Below, piece by piece: positions 34,790 through 44,037 of a stretch of 64,000 bases of DNA (its first letter is position 1; each line of letters opens with the position of its first letter). The translations under genes and the position numbers were made by a program. Below the pieces are notes generated by a model. That model ran no database searches, was not told the DNA's origin, and saw nothing but the letters and a program-made list of their open reading frames with translations. Source of the DNA: an uncultured Bacillaceae bacterium (lineage in GTDB: Bacteria; Bacillota; Bacilli; Bacillales; Bacillaceae_L); contig CANMHG010000001.1 of assembly GCA_947497585.1 (NCBI GenBank), forward strand, positions 62,001 through 126,000, in the 5' to 3' direction.

Positions 34790-35660
34790 TTTCGCCAAAC
34801 CATTCTTTAGATATTTCTTGATAAGTCCCATCATCAATCATTTCTTGAAGGGCTTTGTTCACTTCATCCACTAGGTCTTTACTACCTTTACGAAACATGA
34901 ATCCACTTTGTGAGGCTTCTTCGTGTGTAGCAGCAATTTTCACAGGCGCATCAGGTCGTTGTTTTAAAAAATCCAACACAGTTAACTTATCGTTAATAGT
35001 AGCATCCACTCTTTTTGATATTAACAGTTCAATTGATTGATTAAAGCCATCAACTCCAACGATCTCAGCCTCGAATGCTTTTGCAAGGTCAGCAAAATTA
35101 CTCGTTAAGGACTGAGCTGATCGTAAGCCTTTCATGTCTTCAAAACTATTTACATTTTTATTATCTAAATGAGTAACTAAAACCGCGGCAGATGTAATAT
35201 AAGGATCTGAAAAATCATACTTATCTTGACGGTCTGGTCGTATTCCAACCTGATTGGCAACCATGTCAAATCTTTTTGCATCAAGGCCTGCAAACATAGC
35301 GTCCCATTGAGTTTCCTTAAATTCAGGAGTAACACCTATTCGTTTTGCAATCTCTTTAGCTATTTCTACATCAAAACCGGTTAAAGCACCTGCATCATTG
35401 TGAAATGAAAATGGTGGGTAAGTACCTTCTGTACCAATTAAAAATACACCTTCATCCTTTACCTTTTGAAGTAAACCATCACCTTTTTCTTTATCTTCTT
35501 TACCAGCTTTGTCTTCTGTATCTCCCTCTACTTCTTCTTTGTTTTCTTTGTCCTCCTGCTTATTATCATTAGTAGCCTCATCTTCAGGTGGTGCACAAGA
35601 AAACAAGATAAATAAAGAACACACTAACACCATCAATAACCATAATTGTTTCTTATTCAT
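34776..35660 (-). CDS. Cystine-type substrate-binding lipoprotein
   Basis: About 294 residues. A signal peptide ends at LFSC (lipobox-like), followed by a very acidic linker ([17 protein letters not shown]) and a periplasmic-binding-protein class 3 domain. [20 protein letters not shown] and [20 protein letters not shown] are strongly like TcyA/TcyJ cystine-binding proteins. GAGGTGAGG precedes ATG 35660. Cystine is the best guess, not proven. Confidence 0.88.
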   Translation of the reverse strand: MNKKQLWLLMVLVCSLFILFSCAPPEDEATNDNKQEDKENKEEVEGDTEDKAGKEDKEKGDGLLQKVKDEGVFLIGTEGTYPPFSFHNDAGALTGFDVEIAKEIAKRIGVTPEFKETQWDAMFAGLDAKRFDMVANQVGIRPDRQDKYDFSDPYITSAAVLVTHLDNKNVNSFEDMKGLRSAQSLTSNFADLAKAFEAEIVGVDGFNQSIELLISKRVDATINDKLTVLDFLKQRPDAPVKIAATHEEASQSGFMFRKGSKDLVDEVNKALQEMIDDGTYQEISKEWFGENVLK

Positions 35661-35712
35661 AACCTCACCTCGTCGCATTTTTACAGGTAGTATTTGTTTG
35701 TTTCTACAAAAT

Positions 35713-35736
35713 AATTCCATTCGATTTTAATAATTA
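35713..35736 (-). promoter_or_regulatory. Possible CymR-like box upstream of the cystine-type operon
   Basis: On the minus strand TAAT...ATGGAATT resembles the ATNGGAATT half of the CymR (cysteine metabolism repressor) box, with an AT-rich left half. It lies 53 bp upstream of the binding-protein start. The match is from memory and imperfect. Confidence 0.3.
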
Positions 35737-35805
35737 GAGTAAGTAAATGGATACTTATGGTAAAATTAAAGGAGTTTTATTAATAAGAGAATGAGGTTAA
35801 TTCTT

Positions 35806-37422
35806 ATGAAAAATCAATCCAAGTTGCTACGAATGTACAAAATTTTATCTATGGCATTCATGATCTTCATAAAAATCTATTGGTATAAGATTTCAAGAAA
35901 ACCAGAGTCGGAGTGGGAGAAACTTTGGGGGGATATTGGTAAAAGGTTTCGAGAAACACTTGTTGACTTAGAAGGCCTCCTCATAAAAATAGGTCAGTTC
36001 CTTAGTATTAGAGGAGACTTATTGCCAAAAACATTTATCTCACAAATAGAGGATTTAGTTGATAAAGTACCACCTTCAAAGTGGAATGAAATTATATCGA
36101 TTTTAGAAAAGGAATGGGGAAGTAGAATTGAAAAATATTTTACTTCTATTCATCTTGAAGCAGTAGCCTCAGCGTCTATAGGTGAAGTATATCAAGGTGT
36201 TCTGCATGATGGGACAAAGGTTGCTGTAAAAGTACAACGCCCAAATATAGCTAACATTGTAAAGGCAGATTTTCGTTCCTTAGCAATCATTATTTGGTTT
36301 GCTGATCATTTTATACCTGTTCCTAAAGGCTTCATAAATTTTAAAGTGTTATTTCAAGAGCTAAAACATGTTATACAAAGAGAGCTAGATTATCACAAAG
36401 AGCTTGAAACACTTTTATATTTCAAAAATAGATTTAAAGAGTTCGAGGGAGTAAAAATACCAGAAATCTATCCAGAGCTATGTACATCCAGAGTTCTTGT
36501 TATGGAGTGGGTTGAGGGTAGAAGAGTAACTGACGATAGAGCTCTTAATGAATTACAGATAAAACGTGTGGACACTGCCAAGCGACTTTTACAAGTCTTT
36601 CTTCCACAGTGGCTGGAGCCTGGAATTTTTCATGCAGATCCTCATCCAGGGAATGTATTAATTGATGAAAATGGAAATCTCATTCTTCTAGATTTTGGAA
36701 TGGTTGGTGAAATATCTAAAAAGGATGCTGCAAACTTTCAAAAACTTATTGAGGGAATCGTAGTGAAAGACTATGTAAGGGTAGTGAATGGTTTGTCTGA
36801 GCTGGGATTCCTTCTACCTGAAGCAGATCTAAAATCAATGGAGAAGCTACTTGCTGACATGTTATCAATTGATTTTACAAAAATAAAAGAGATGGATATG
36901 TTTGCAGTTAAAAAGGAAATGAATGATATTATACAGACACTGCCCATCCAAGTTCCGACTCGTTTTGTTTTCTTAGGTCGTTCTTATGTGACGATAGAAG
37001 GCATGCTTTTATCCATCGCTCCTGATGAGGAATTGGTTGATTTATTTAAACCAGTATTAACAGAATGGTTGAAAACTAAAGGCTCAAATAAATGGACATT
37101 CCTATGGCAATGGGTACAATCACAGCCTCTATTCAAGATTATTCACTCAGTGGGAGAATTTCTTGATCTACCAAACCGAATGGAGCAATTAAAAGAAGTA
37201 GAACAGAGAAGACAGTTTCGCTTTACTGTGTTTGAAAATTATAAAAAACAATTATCCTACTTCGGTTTAGTTGGTGTAGGTGGAATCCTACTAGGATTGG
37301 CTATTAACCAGTTACCTATAATACAAGTATCATCAGGAATACTTGGTGTTTCATTTATTGGATACCTATTTGTTAACTCAAAGCAAAAGAAATGGATGAG
37401 GTTTATGCAGGAAAGGCGATAA
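35806..37422 (+). CDS. UbiB/AarF (ABC1) family atypical kinase
   Basis: About 538 residues. KxGQ motif (LIKIGQFLSIRGDLLP), Ala-rich loop (ASASIGEVYQG), AVKVQRP and the catalytic/metal segments FHADPHPGNVL and LLDFGMVG are present. One or two C-terminal membrane segments (residues ~485-525) anchor it. Family members support quinone or lipid metabolism. Start ATG 35806 has GAGGT nine bases upstream; an ATG at 35791 lies outside that site. Confidence 0.9.
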   Translation: MKNQSKLLRMYKILSMAFMIFIKIYWYKISRKPESEWEKLWGDIGKRFRETLVDLEGLLIKIGQFLSIRGDLLPKTFISQIEDLVDKVPPSKWNEIISILEKEWGSRIEKYFTSIHLEAVASASIGEVYQGVLHDGTKVAVKVQRPNIANIVKADFRSLAIIIWFADHFIPVPKGFINFKVLFQELKHVIQRELDYHKELETLLYFKNRFKEFEGVKIPEIYPELCTSRVLVMEWVEGRRVTDDRALNELQIKRVDTAKRLLQVFLPQWLEPGIFHADPHPGNVLIDENGNLILLDFGMVGEISKKDAANFQKLIEGIVVKDYVRVVNGLSELGFLLPEADLKSMEKLLADMLSIDFTKIKEMDMFAVKKEMNDIIQTLPIQVPTRFVFLGRSYVTIEGMLLSIAPDEELVDLFKPVLTEWLKTKGSNKWTFLWQWVQSQPLFKIIHSVGEFLDLPNRMEQLKEVEQRRQFRFTVFENYKKQLSYFGLVGVGGILLGLAINQLPIIQVSSGILGVSFIGYLFVNSKQKKWMRFMQERR

Positions 37423-37488
37423 TTATTGTTATATAGGAAGGGTGTGTCAAATTGAACATCGCAGTACTAGAAAAAGATAAAAAATAGA

Positions 37489-37511
37489 AGTGGGGTTGTT
37501 AGACCCCACTT
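37489..37511 (-). terminator. Terminator reading on the minus strand
   Basis: AAGTGGGGT pairs with ACCCCACTT. The T run (CTATTTTTTATC) is on the minus-strand side, so it belongs to a minus-strand transcript such as the fragment at 37510. Confidence 0.6.
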
Positions 37512-37646
37512 ATCGTTTAATCGTAAAGCTTCGGTCGCTTACATCGGATGTTGAGTACGTTCTCTCTATGTACTCTATCTCATTATCAGTCATTAATAAT
37601 ACATTAGAACATCTTGTTCCATATCCCTCACCGCAGCCTTTTTCTA
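37510..37646 (-). pseudogene. Possible remnant of a small minus-strand gene
   Basis: The frame encodes GCGEGYGTRCSNVLL then MTDNEIEYIERTY and ends in SFTIKR with TAA, followed at once by a minus-strand terminator. It has the look of coding sequence, but an in-frame TAA lies just before it and no start codon with a ribosome site exists. Product unrecognised. The rest of the 37423-37775 gap shows no gene. Confidence 0.3.
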
Positions 37647-37775
37647 TTTAGTAAACCGCTAAATACAAAAGAATAAATTACGTGGGGAAAATGATTATCT
37701 TTTTGATTTGAAACTAATAAAGCCAAAAAAACGTCAAATTAAGATAGAGGGTATAAACTGAGGAGGGAAATGTAA

Positions 37776-38267
37776 ATGAAAATAATAAAATGGGGATTTT
37801 TAGTTATATTAACAGTCATTCTAATCTTCTTATACCTTAATTTAGGACCAGGCAGTCCAAGGAATTCAGTTAGCAAATTTCTTACTAATATTGAAGAGGG
37901 TCAATATGAAGAGGCATTTGAGCATGTGTATTTTCATAATAATGCCTACGATGAGGACGTAACAATTTCGCAAGATGAAGCTAAACAAATTTGGGTTAGT
38001 CGAGTTGAGGAATTGAAATCTGAAGGTATATACATAAAGTCATATAGTGGAATAAAGATCCGATCAAATGATGGTTACCCACAAGGTTATGTGACCTTAA
38101 CGGTTGTGGAGAATGGAGAAGAGCGCGTGTATGAGGACGTATTTATCTCATTTGTTCATAATACTACTAAAAACAAATGGCAAGTAGGAAATCTACAATC
38201 ACTTGAATCAAATGTTGGGGAAAAAAGAAATTGGGAAAAGGCGTATAGTGGGTATGTTGGGAACTAG
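37776..38267 (+). CDS. Membrane-anchored extracytoplasmic protein
   Basis: 163 residues. One N-terminal membrane segment (WGFLVILTVILIFLYLNL) then a soluble domain with NSVSKFLTNIEEGQYEEAFE, which resembles the DUF4878/NTF2-like exported domains. GAGGAGGG precedes the ATG. Function unknown. A terminator follows. Confidence 0.7.
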   Translation: MKIIKWGFLVILTVILIFLYLNLGPGSPRNSVSKFLTNIEEGQYEEAFEHVYFHNNAYDEDVTISQDEAKQIWVSRVEELKSEGIYIKSYSGIKIRSNDGYPQGYVTLTVVENGEERVYEDVFISFVHNTTKNKWQVGNLQSLESNVGEKRNWEKAYSGYVGN

Positions 38268-38290
38268 TAGAAGGCATTGAGGTAATACAG

Positions 38291-38330
38291 ACTTTCCAGC
38301 TTCTTCTGCCGGCCGGAAAGTCACTTTTTA
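38291..38330 (+). terminator. Terminator after the 37776 gene
   Basis: ACTTTCC pairs with GGAAAGT around a GCCGGC-containing loop, followed by CACTTTTTA. Confidence 0.65.
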
Positions 38331-38819
38331 TGTAATAGAGATGACTCCTTTATTCACTTTTCGAATGAAAGCTATGATTGCTCGACATACTAGGAGTTTA
38401 ATTACTAAACTGATAAAAGAATGCTCCCAAGACCAACCTTTTCTCCAAGATATTAAGTTTGTCTTCTTGGCTGCAAACATTTCGATAAGAACTTGTGGAA
38501 TGACAAATGGGAAAAGTTTTAAAAATATACCCAGGGGTTTGCTGTTCAATGTCCACTGATTATAGTACAGAAGAATTAAAGGATATTGCACATAATCAAA
38601 AGGCAGATGGATTGAAAATTTCTTATTAAATGGTCTGATTCTATATTTTAAATATCCTTTAGACACAAGGTATCTATCTGCCATTGAGTTACCAAGAATG
38701 CTCACTAAGTAAACTATAACCCAATCTTTAAACGATTTTTTTACAATTGCGTATGGTAATAAAAAGATACAAATCAATGTTGAGATTGTTAAAAAAGCAA
38801 CTTCAGATTTTCTATTCAT
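38328..38819 (-). CDS. CBO0543-family membrane protein
   Basis: About 163 residues with four to five membrane segments. WVIVYLVSILGNSMADRYLV, then FDYVQYPLILLYYNQW are the recognisable motifs of the CBO0543 family common in sporeformers. ATG 38819 has GGAGGTG upstream; the longer frame starts before that. Role unknown. Confidence 0.8.
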   Translation of the reverse strand: MNRKSEVAFLTISTLICIFLLPYAIVKKSFKDWVIVYLVSILGNSMADRYLVSKGYLKYRIRPFNKKFSIHLPFDYVQYPLILLYYNQWTLNSKPLGIFLKLFPFVIPQVLIEMFAAKKTNLISWRKGWSWEHSFISLVIKLLVCRAIIAFIRKVNKGVISIT

Positions 38820-38980
38820 ATTGGACACCTCCATTTATAGTTTGTCATTTTCTAGAAATGGTATGTGTTTTTTTTATGTACTAATAATTTTTGTATGGTT
38901 AGTGGATCAAGCCTATTAAAAATTGCTTTTGGCAGGAATAGATTAGAATCTTCAAGCAAAGGATCTCGAAGAATCTACCT

Positions 38981-39018
38981 AAAAAAACTCCCACAATCCA
39001 TAAAATAGTGGGAGTTTG
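38981..39018 (-). terminator. Terminator after the PAS histidine kinase
   Basis: On the minus strand AAACTCCCAC pairs with GTGGGAGTTT, followed by TTTT. Confidence 0.75.
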
Positions 39019-39022
39019 GGTC

Positions 39023-40333
39023 CTAACTTACATTCTCGGTAATAGAAGGTAGGTGACGAGGTAGAATGATTTCAAATGTTGTACCAACTTCTACTTGGCT
39101 TGTAATATGTATTTTGCCGCGGTGATTTTCAATAATTTTAAAGCAAATGGTTAGGCCTAGACCTGTCCCTTTTTCTTTGGTTGTATAAAAGGGTTGTCCG
39201 ATTTTCTTAAGGGTGTCTTGGGATATTCCACTACCTTCATCTTTAAAATAAATCGATACATATTCACTGTTTGTGGCTAAGAAAATATGTAGCTTTCCAC
39301 CAGTCTTCATAGATTCAATGCCATTTTTTAAAATATTTATGAAGACTTGCTTCAACTGATTTTCTTCACCGTGTACCCAAACAGGCTCATCACCAGTTTC
39401 TTTAATCAATTCAATACTTTTCATATTTGCTTCAGAGTTTATGAGTGCTAAAACATGGTCAAGGGTTCGGACAAGATCGATTTTATCAAATAAAATGGTT
39501 TGTGGTTTTGAGAGCATGAGCATTTCATTTAAAACAAGTTCAATTCTCTTCATCTCAGAAAAGATAATCTCTAAATATTCATCTTTTAAATGCTTTTGTT
39601 CTTGTAGTAATTGTAAGAAGCCGTTTATGGAGGTTAAAGGATTTCTAACCTCATGTGCAATAGCTGCTGACATTTGGGCAATCACACTTAGTTTATCTGA
39701 CTTTATAGCTAAATCTTCATTTATTTGAAGTAACTCTTTTTCAGATATTCTCCAATCAGTAATGTCGGTAAGAGTCCCAACGGTAGATATCGTTTCATTA
39801 TTTGAGTTGTAATTAATTTTAGTATTTATTTGTAACCAAATAAAACCACCATCTTTTTTACGAAAGCGAAGTTCTTCTTGCAATACTTTCTCTTTATTTT
39901 GGTAATAACTTGTAGCTTTATCGGTGGCTATTGCTAAATCTTCAGGATAGATAAACAGAAAGATACTCTTACCTATCGTTTCTTGAACAGTAAAACCTGT
40001 AAACCTTTCCCATTGGGAGTTTAAAAGTGTAAAAACACCCTGACAGTCGGTTTGATAGACGACTTGGTTAAGATTTTCGAAGACATAGGTAGTTGTTTCA
40101 GATAACCTTTTATATTCTTCTTCACTACTTTTTAGTTCTTTCAGCAGAACCTTTGATTTATCATAATAGGATGCAAGCCACCATACGACTAAAGCAACTA
40201 TCACTGTGTATGATAGGTCTAATAATAGATTAAAAGAATAGTTATTGTAGTAATAAAAAATTAAGTTCCAAATAGTAATGGCAAAAATAAATGTTATGGT
40301 TGCTATAAGTCTACCTTTATATTTTTCAATCAT
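39023..40333 (-). CDS. Membrane PAS sensor histidine kinase (sporulation kinase type)
   Basis: 436 residues. Two N-terminal membrane segments (~12-30, 38-56), a PAS-PAC module (FENLNQVVYQTDCQGVF), HisKA with AAIAHEVRNPLTSINGFL (phospho-His) and HATPase with GTGLGLTICFKIIENHRG. Resembles KinC/KinE-type Spo0F kinases. No adjacent response regulator. A weak AGGTGA precedes the start. Confidence 0.9.
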   Translation of the reverse strand: MIEKYKGRLIATITFIFAITIWNLIFYYYNNYSFNLLLDLSYTVIVALVVWWLASYYDKSKVLLKELKSSEEEYKRLSETTTYVFENLNQVVYQTDCQGVFTLLNSQWERFTGFTVQETIGKSIFLFIYPEDLAIATDKATSYYQNKEKVLQEELRFRKKDGGFIWLQINTKINYNSNNETISTVGTLTDITDWRISEKELLQINEDLAIKSDKLSVIAQMSAAIAHEVRNPLTSINGFLQLLQEQKHLKDEYLEIIFSEMKRIELVLNEMLMLSKPQTILFDKIDLVRTLDHVLALINSEANMKSIELIKETGDEPVWVHGEENQLKQVFINILKNGIESMKTGGKLHIFLATNSEYVSIYFKDEGSGISQDTLKKIGQPFYTTKEKGTGLGLTICFKIIENHRGKIHITSQVEVGTTFEIILPRHLPSITENVS

Positions 40334-40484
40334 AGATTATTATTCACCTATCTCTATAAAAATATTAAATTAACTATACATGAAATAGTAGAATAATTAA
40401 ACGATATTTGATTGAAAATTAAAAACTTTACAATTAGTTTATAATGTAATATTCCACCCTTTAAGAAGAGGAGAGAAACAGAAG

Positions 40485-41264
40485 ATGAGAGTTTACTTTA
40501 TCAATGCGTTCACTGTCGAAGAGTTTAAGGGAAATCCTGCTGCGATTATTTTAGTAGATAAAGAGGTGGAAGAAGGTTGGATGAAGCAAATGGCAAAACA
40601 GCTAATTCAGCCAATTACTACTTTTGTCATGCAACAGGAAGAGGGTTTCCAATTAAGGTGGTTTACACCGAAGAGTGAAATAAGTTTATGTGGACATGGT
40701 ACCCTAGGAGCAGCACATATTATTTGGGGTGAGGGGTTATGGGACGTAAATACTCCAATTGAATTCGAAACTCTGTCTGGAAAGTTAGTAGCAAAGAGGC
40801 AGAATAAATCTATCAAGCTGACTTTCCCTCTTATAGAGTCAAGTGATATTGAAATTATAGCGGAGATGGAATCTATATTAGGTGAGCCCATTTTATCTAT
40901 GGCTTGGGCTAAGGATCGATATATCGTTGAGTTAGAGTCAGAAGAGATAGTACGAAGAGTCATTCCTAATTTATATTTGCTAAAAGAACTTGATGCTGCA
41001 GGTGTGGTTGTTACAACTAGTAATTCCATTAACTATGATTTTGTCTCGAGATATTTTGCTCCGAAAATAGGCGTTGATGAGGACTCTGTTACTGGTTCAG
41101 CCCATTGTGCCCTAGCATCCTATTGGAAGAAGAGACTACATAAAAGTGAGTTTAAAGCCTATCAAGCTTCGGAGCGTGGTGGGGAATTGTTAGTCCGGAT
41201 AGTAGAGAATACAGTTGAATTAAGTGGGTCATGTAGGACTGTATTTAAAGGTTTTATGGACTAG
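40485..41264 (+). CDS. PhzF-family isomerase-like protein, catalytic Glu missing
   Basis: 259 residues with the twin PhzF fold: NAFTVEEFKGNPAAI at the start, LRWFTPKSEISLCGHGTLGAA and DEDSVTGSAHCALASYW. In PhzF enzymes a LSETAF motif carries the catalytic Glu; here the position reads IQPITTF, so the acid is absent. Catalysis by the usual mechanism is therefore doubtful. GAGGAGAG precedes the ATG. It leads a small group of acetyltransferase genes. Confidence 0.85.
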   Translation: MRVYFINAFTVEEFKGNPAAIILVDKEVEEGWMKQMAKQLIQPITTFVMQQEEGFQLRWFTPKSEISLCGHGTLGAAHIIWGEGLWDVNTPIEFETLSGKLVAKRQNKSIKLTFPLIESSDIEIIAEMESILGEPILSMAWAKDRYIVELESEEIVRRVIPNLYLLKELDAAGVVVTTSNSINYDFVSRYFAPKIGVDEDSVTGSAHCALASYWKKRLHKSEFKAYQASERGGELLVRIVENTVELSGSCRTVFKGFMD

Positions 41265-41287
41265 TAGGAAGGAATAGGTAATCAATA

Positions 41288-41764
41288 ATGGTGATAAAGA
41301 ACTTAGATATTACAAACCAAGATATTGCAAAGGATGTACTAGAGGTACAAATTCCTGCTTATAAGGTGGAGGCTGAAATCATTCAGTTTTTTGACTTACC
41401 TCCGTTAAAGGACACAGTTGAAAGTTTGGCTAATTGTGGGGAGACGTTTATTGGATTTTACCATGACGGGGAGCTATGTGGAGTCATTTCTTATAAGGTA
41501 GAGAATTCAGTGATTGATATACATAGGTTAGTTGTACATCCAGGTCATTTTCGAAAAGGGATTGCTAGACGGTTATTAGATTTTGTTGAGAAGTCTTTTG
41601 ATGATTCGTACTCTTATATTGTATCAACAGGTGCAAAAAATAGCCCTGCACTTGCTTTTTATGAGAAAAATGGTTTTACAAAGACAAATGAAATACAAAT
41701 TACTGAAGGTCTATCAATAGCCTGCTTTAGGAAATATAGTCTAATTGAAGGTAATCCTAAATGA
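41288..41764 (+). CDS. GNAT-family acetyltransferase
   Basis: 158 residues. VHPGHFRKGIARRLLDFVE is the CoA-binding loop, and NSPALAFYEKNGFTK is the C-terminal signature. It starts 23 bases after the PhzF-like gene, so both are probably one transcript. Its stop overlaps the ATG of a methyltransferase remnant. Substrate unknown. Confidence 0.88.
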   Translation: MVIKNLDITNQDIAKDVLEVQIPAYKVEAEIIQFFDLPPLKDTVESLANCGETFIGFYHDGELCGVISYKVENSVIDIHRLVVHPGHFRKGIARRLLDFVEKSFDDSYSYIVSTGAKNSPALAFYEKNGFTKTNEIQITEGLSIACFRKYSLIEGNPK

Positions 41765-41919
41765 AGAATAATTACGAAGAATACAATGATCCCATATTAT
41801 ATGATATAGAGAATGAATCCTTCAAAGAAGATATTCCCTTATAAAAGGATTGGAATGAAGCACCTATAACAACAGACAGCTATCAAATGATTTATGTTTG
41901 TAAAAAAATAACGAAATAG
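41761..41919 (+). pseudogene. Remnant of a SAM-dependent methyltransferase
   Basis: ATG 41761 overlaps the upstream stop (ATGA). The frame gives 27 residues (YEEYNDPILYDIENESFKED) like the start of class I methyltransferases, then TAA at 41842. In the same frame it continues DWNEAPITTDSYQMIYVCKK to TAG at 41917, which looks like the end of such enzymes. The ~200-residue middle is missing, so an internal deletion joined both ends. Confidence 0.6.
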
Positions 41920-41930
41920 AGGACAGTTTA

Positions 41931-42497
41931 ATGAAAGAATTACTTACAATAGATTGTGGAGAGATTTTCCTTCGAGAATATACCATCGAGGACGTGGGTG
42001 CTCTATATGAGTTAACTCTACAACCTGAGGTTCATGAATTTCTACCAGATTTTAAGTCAACAAAAGAACAACGATTAGAGTGGGTAAAAGATTATGAGAT
42101 TCCTCAAAATAAAAGCTTTTTAGCAAGTGTTCCAGCTATCGAAGAAGACGCATATTTACGCTTAGGGATTTTCTTAAAAGAAACGGGTAAATTCATTGGT
42201 TTTTGCATGACAGGAGTTAAACCTCAGCTACCTAAACCAAATAGGGAAATTGTTTATGCTATCTCAAAGAAATATAGTGGTAAAGGATATACTTCTAGTG
42301 CGGTGAAAACTTTAATCACTTATTTATTTAAGGAAACAAATGTTGAACAGCTAAATGCAATTGCATTACCTCATAATATAGGCTCAAACAAAGTGATTCA
42401 AAAGGTTGGCTTTCTATTTAAGGAAACAATAGATATTGATAACCAAAAATATCATTACTATACCCTACAAAAAAGTGATTGGAAAGATGCTGAGTAG
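41931..42497 (+). CDS. RimJ/RimL-type GNAT acetyltransferase
   Basis: 188 residues. IFLREYTIEDVGALYELTL, a CoA loop region KKYSGKGYTSSAVKTLI and HNIGSNKVIQKVGFLFKE match the RimJ/RimL group acting on protein N-termini or small molecules. AGAGGAC precedes the ATG. It follows the methyltransferase remnant by 11 bases. Substrate unknown. Confidence 0.88.
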   Translation: MKELLTIDCGEIFLREYTIEDVGALYELTLQPEVHEFLPDFKSTKEQRLEWVKDYEIPQNKSFLASVPAIEEDAYLRLGIFLKETGKFIGFCMTGVKPQLPKPNREIVYAISKKYSGKGYTSSAVKTLITYLFKETNVEQLNAIALPHNIGSNKVIQKVGFLFKETIDIDNQKYHYYTLQKSDWKDAE

Positions 42498-42536
42498 AGG
42501 GGCCACTTAAGATTCATTATTCTATTTCATTACGCA

Positions 42537-42610
42537 AAAAAGGACCTGTAAAAGACTCTTTATGTTATTAGTAATCTAACAACAAAGCAGAAGTCCATAA
42601 GGGTCCTTTT
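42537..42610. terminator. Long stem-loop between converging genes
   Basis: AAAAGGACC pairs with GGTCCTTTT; inside, GACT/AGTC, CTTT/AAAG and TGTT/AACA continue the stem. The T run is stronger on the minus strand, so it mainly serves the gene at 42619. Confidence 0.6.
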
Positions 42611-42618
42611 ACTTCATA

Positions 42619-42987
42619 TTAATAATAAAACGGGAATGGAATAATGAATGGGAAGACAAATTGAGCGTATGGATAGCGACGACGACGGAAACGACGATAT
42701 CTTCTTCTTGGTCTTCCGTAACCATATCCATAACCATAATCGTCATAACCGTTATAACCGTTATATCCACCATAGCTGCCAAATCCGTAGCGGATATCTG
42801 TCATTTGCTCTTGAACTTCTTCTGGAACCATCATTTCGACTCCATTTTCATCCATATCGGTAATGATACCTTCCACTTGTGACCCATCTGCTAATTGGCC
42901 AGTAACATAGTAATTCATGTATCTTTGACACGCATTTTGTATATCCATAGGATTCGTCATCCCAGGATAACCATTTTGATTGTACAT
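42619..42987 (-). CDS. Tyr/Gly/Arg-rich protein, possible spore-coat type
   Basis: About 122 residues. The first ~70 residues hold a compact domain (GQLADGSQVEGIITDMDENG); then GYNGYNGYDDYGYGYGYG repeats and an Arg-rich block RPRRRYRRFRRRRYPY precede a hydrophobic end. Gly/Tyr and Arg tracts are common in spore coat proteins of Bacillus, which is only compositional evidence. ATG 42987 fits AAGGAGG at seven bases; the earlier ATG at 42993 is too close. Confidence 0.65.
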   Translation of the reverse strand: MYNQNGYPGMTNPMDIQNACQRYMNYYVTGQLADGSQVEGIITDMDENGVEMMVPEEVQEQMTDIRYGFGSYGGYNGYNGYDDYGYGYGYGRPRRRYRRFRRRRYPYAQFVFPFIIPFPFYY

Positions 42988-43066
42988 GAACATCCCTCCT
43001 TTGCATAAATAGGATATTCACCTATGAGAAAAGGGGTTCCGTGTCCATGCAAAATTAATCTTTACA

Positions 43067-44026
43067 CTACTTCATACACAGCGTTTCATTATGCTGAATC
43101 CTTGATGTTTCAATTTGAATGGTGGTGTGCTCAATATGAAATTTTTCTTTAATTTTATCAATGGCTTGTTGTAGAATTTCCTGACTATCTAACTGGTCTT
43201 CTATCACCATATGACAGCTTAATGAATCTAAACCTGATGTAATAGTCCATATGTGTAGGTCATGAATATCCTTCACGCCATCAATTTCAAACAGTGTATT
43301 TTTAACTTCTTGTTGATCGACCGTAATTGGCGTTCCTTCCATTAAAATATGAATTGAATGTTGTATGACACCCCATGCGCTTTTTAAAATTAAAAGGGCG
43401 ACAATTACTGAAATGATTGGATCTGCAATATACCAAGAAAACAGTAGCATTACAATTCCTGCAATAATTGCTCCTACCGAACCTAGGGCATCTCCTAAGA
43501 CGTGAAGATACGCACTGCGCAGGTTCACATTGTTTTTTACATCTCCTTTACGAATTAGTGCCCATGCACTCAGTAAATTCGCAAACAATCCAACTGAAGC
43601 AATAATAATCATGGTACCACTTGCAACGGTTGGAGGAGCGAAGAAACGCTCAATAGCTTCCCAGACAATAAATCCAGCAATGATAAATAAGGAAACCCCA
43701 TTAAACAGTGCTGCTAAAATCTCAAACCGGTAGAATCCGTAGGTCTTGTTAGGTGAAGGTGGTCTTGTAGCAAACCAAATTGCGATTAAACTTAATAATA
43801 AAGAACTTGCGTCACTTAACATATGACCAGCATCACTTAATAAAGCCAAACTGTTGGTTAGTAAACCCCCAAAGAACTCGAGTAGCATTATGCTAGTGGT
43901 AATCAATAAAGCAATGATTAATCCTTTTTTATTTCCCTCTCTGGTTTCTTCAAAACTATGAATATGACCATGATGATGATCGTGTCCATGGTGATGGTGG
44001 TGGTGATGTCCGTGATGGTGCCCCAT
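43067..44026 (-). CDS. Cation diffusion facilitator (CzcD-type Zn/Co efflux)
   Basis: 319 residues. A very His-rich N-terminus (GHHHGHHHHHHHGHDHHHGH), six membrane segments with LLSDAGHMLSDASSL and YLHVLGDALGSVGA (metal-site Asp/His), and a C-terminal cytoplasmic domain. AAGGGGGA precedes the ATG. It follows the ArsR-type repressor gene by 11 bases and is likely derepressed by zinc or cobalt. Confidence 0.93.
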   Translation of the reverse strand: MGHHHGHHHHHHHGHDHHHGHIHSFEETREGNKKGLIIALLITTSIMLLEFFGGLLTNSLALLSDAGHMLSDASSLLLSLIAIWFATRPPSPNKTYGFYRFEILAALFNGVSLFIIAGFIVWEAIERFFAPPTVASGTMIIIASVGLFANLLSAWALIRKGDVKNNVNLRSAYLHVLGDALGSVGAIIAGIVMLLFSWYIADPIISVIVALLILKSAWGVIQHSIHILMEGTPITVDQQEVKNTLFEIDGVKDIHDLHIWTITSGLDSLSCHMVIEDQLDSQEILQQAIDKIKEKFHIEHTTIQIETSRIQHNETLCMK

Positions 44027-44037
44027 ACTTTTCCCCC

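Noticed and set aside
42648..42882. Two overlapping plus-strand open frames, His/Arg- and Ser/Thr/Ile-rich
   Set aside because: They are antisense by-products of the Tyr/Gly/Arg-rich minus-strand gene.
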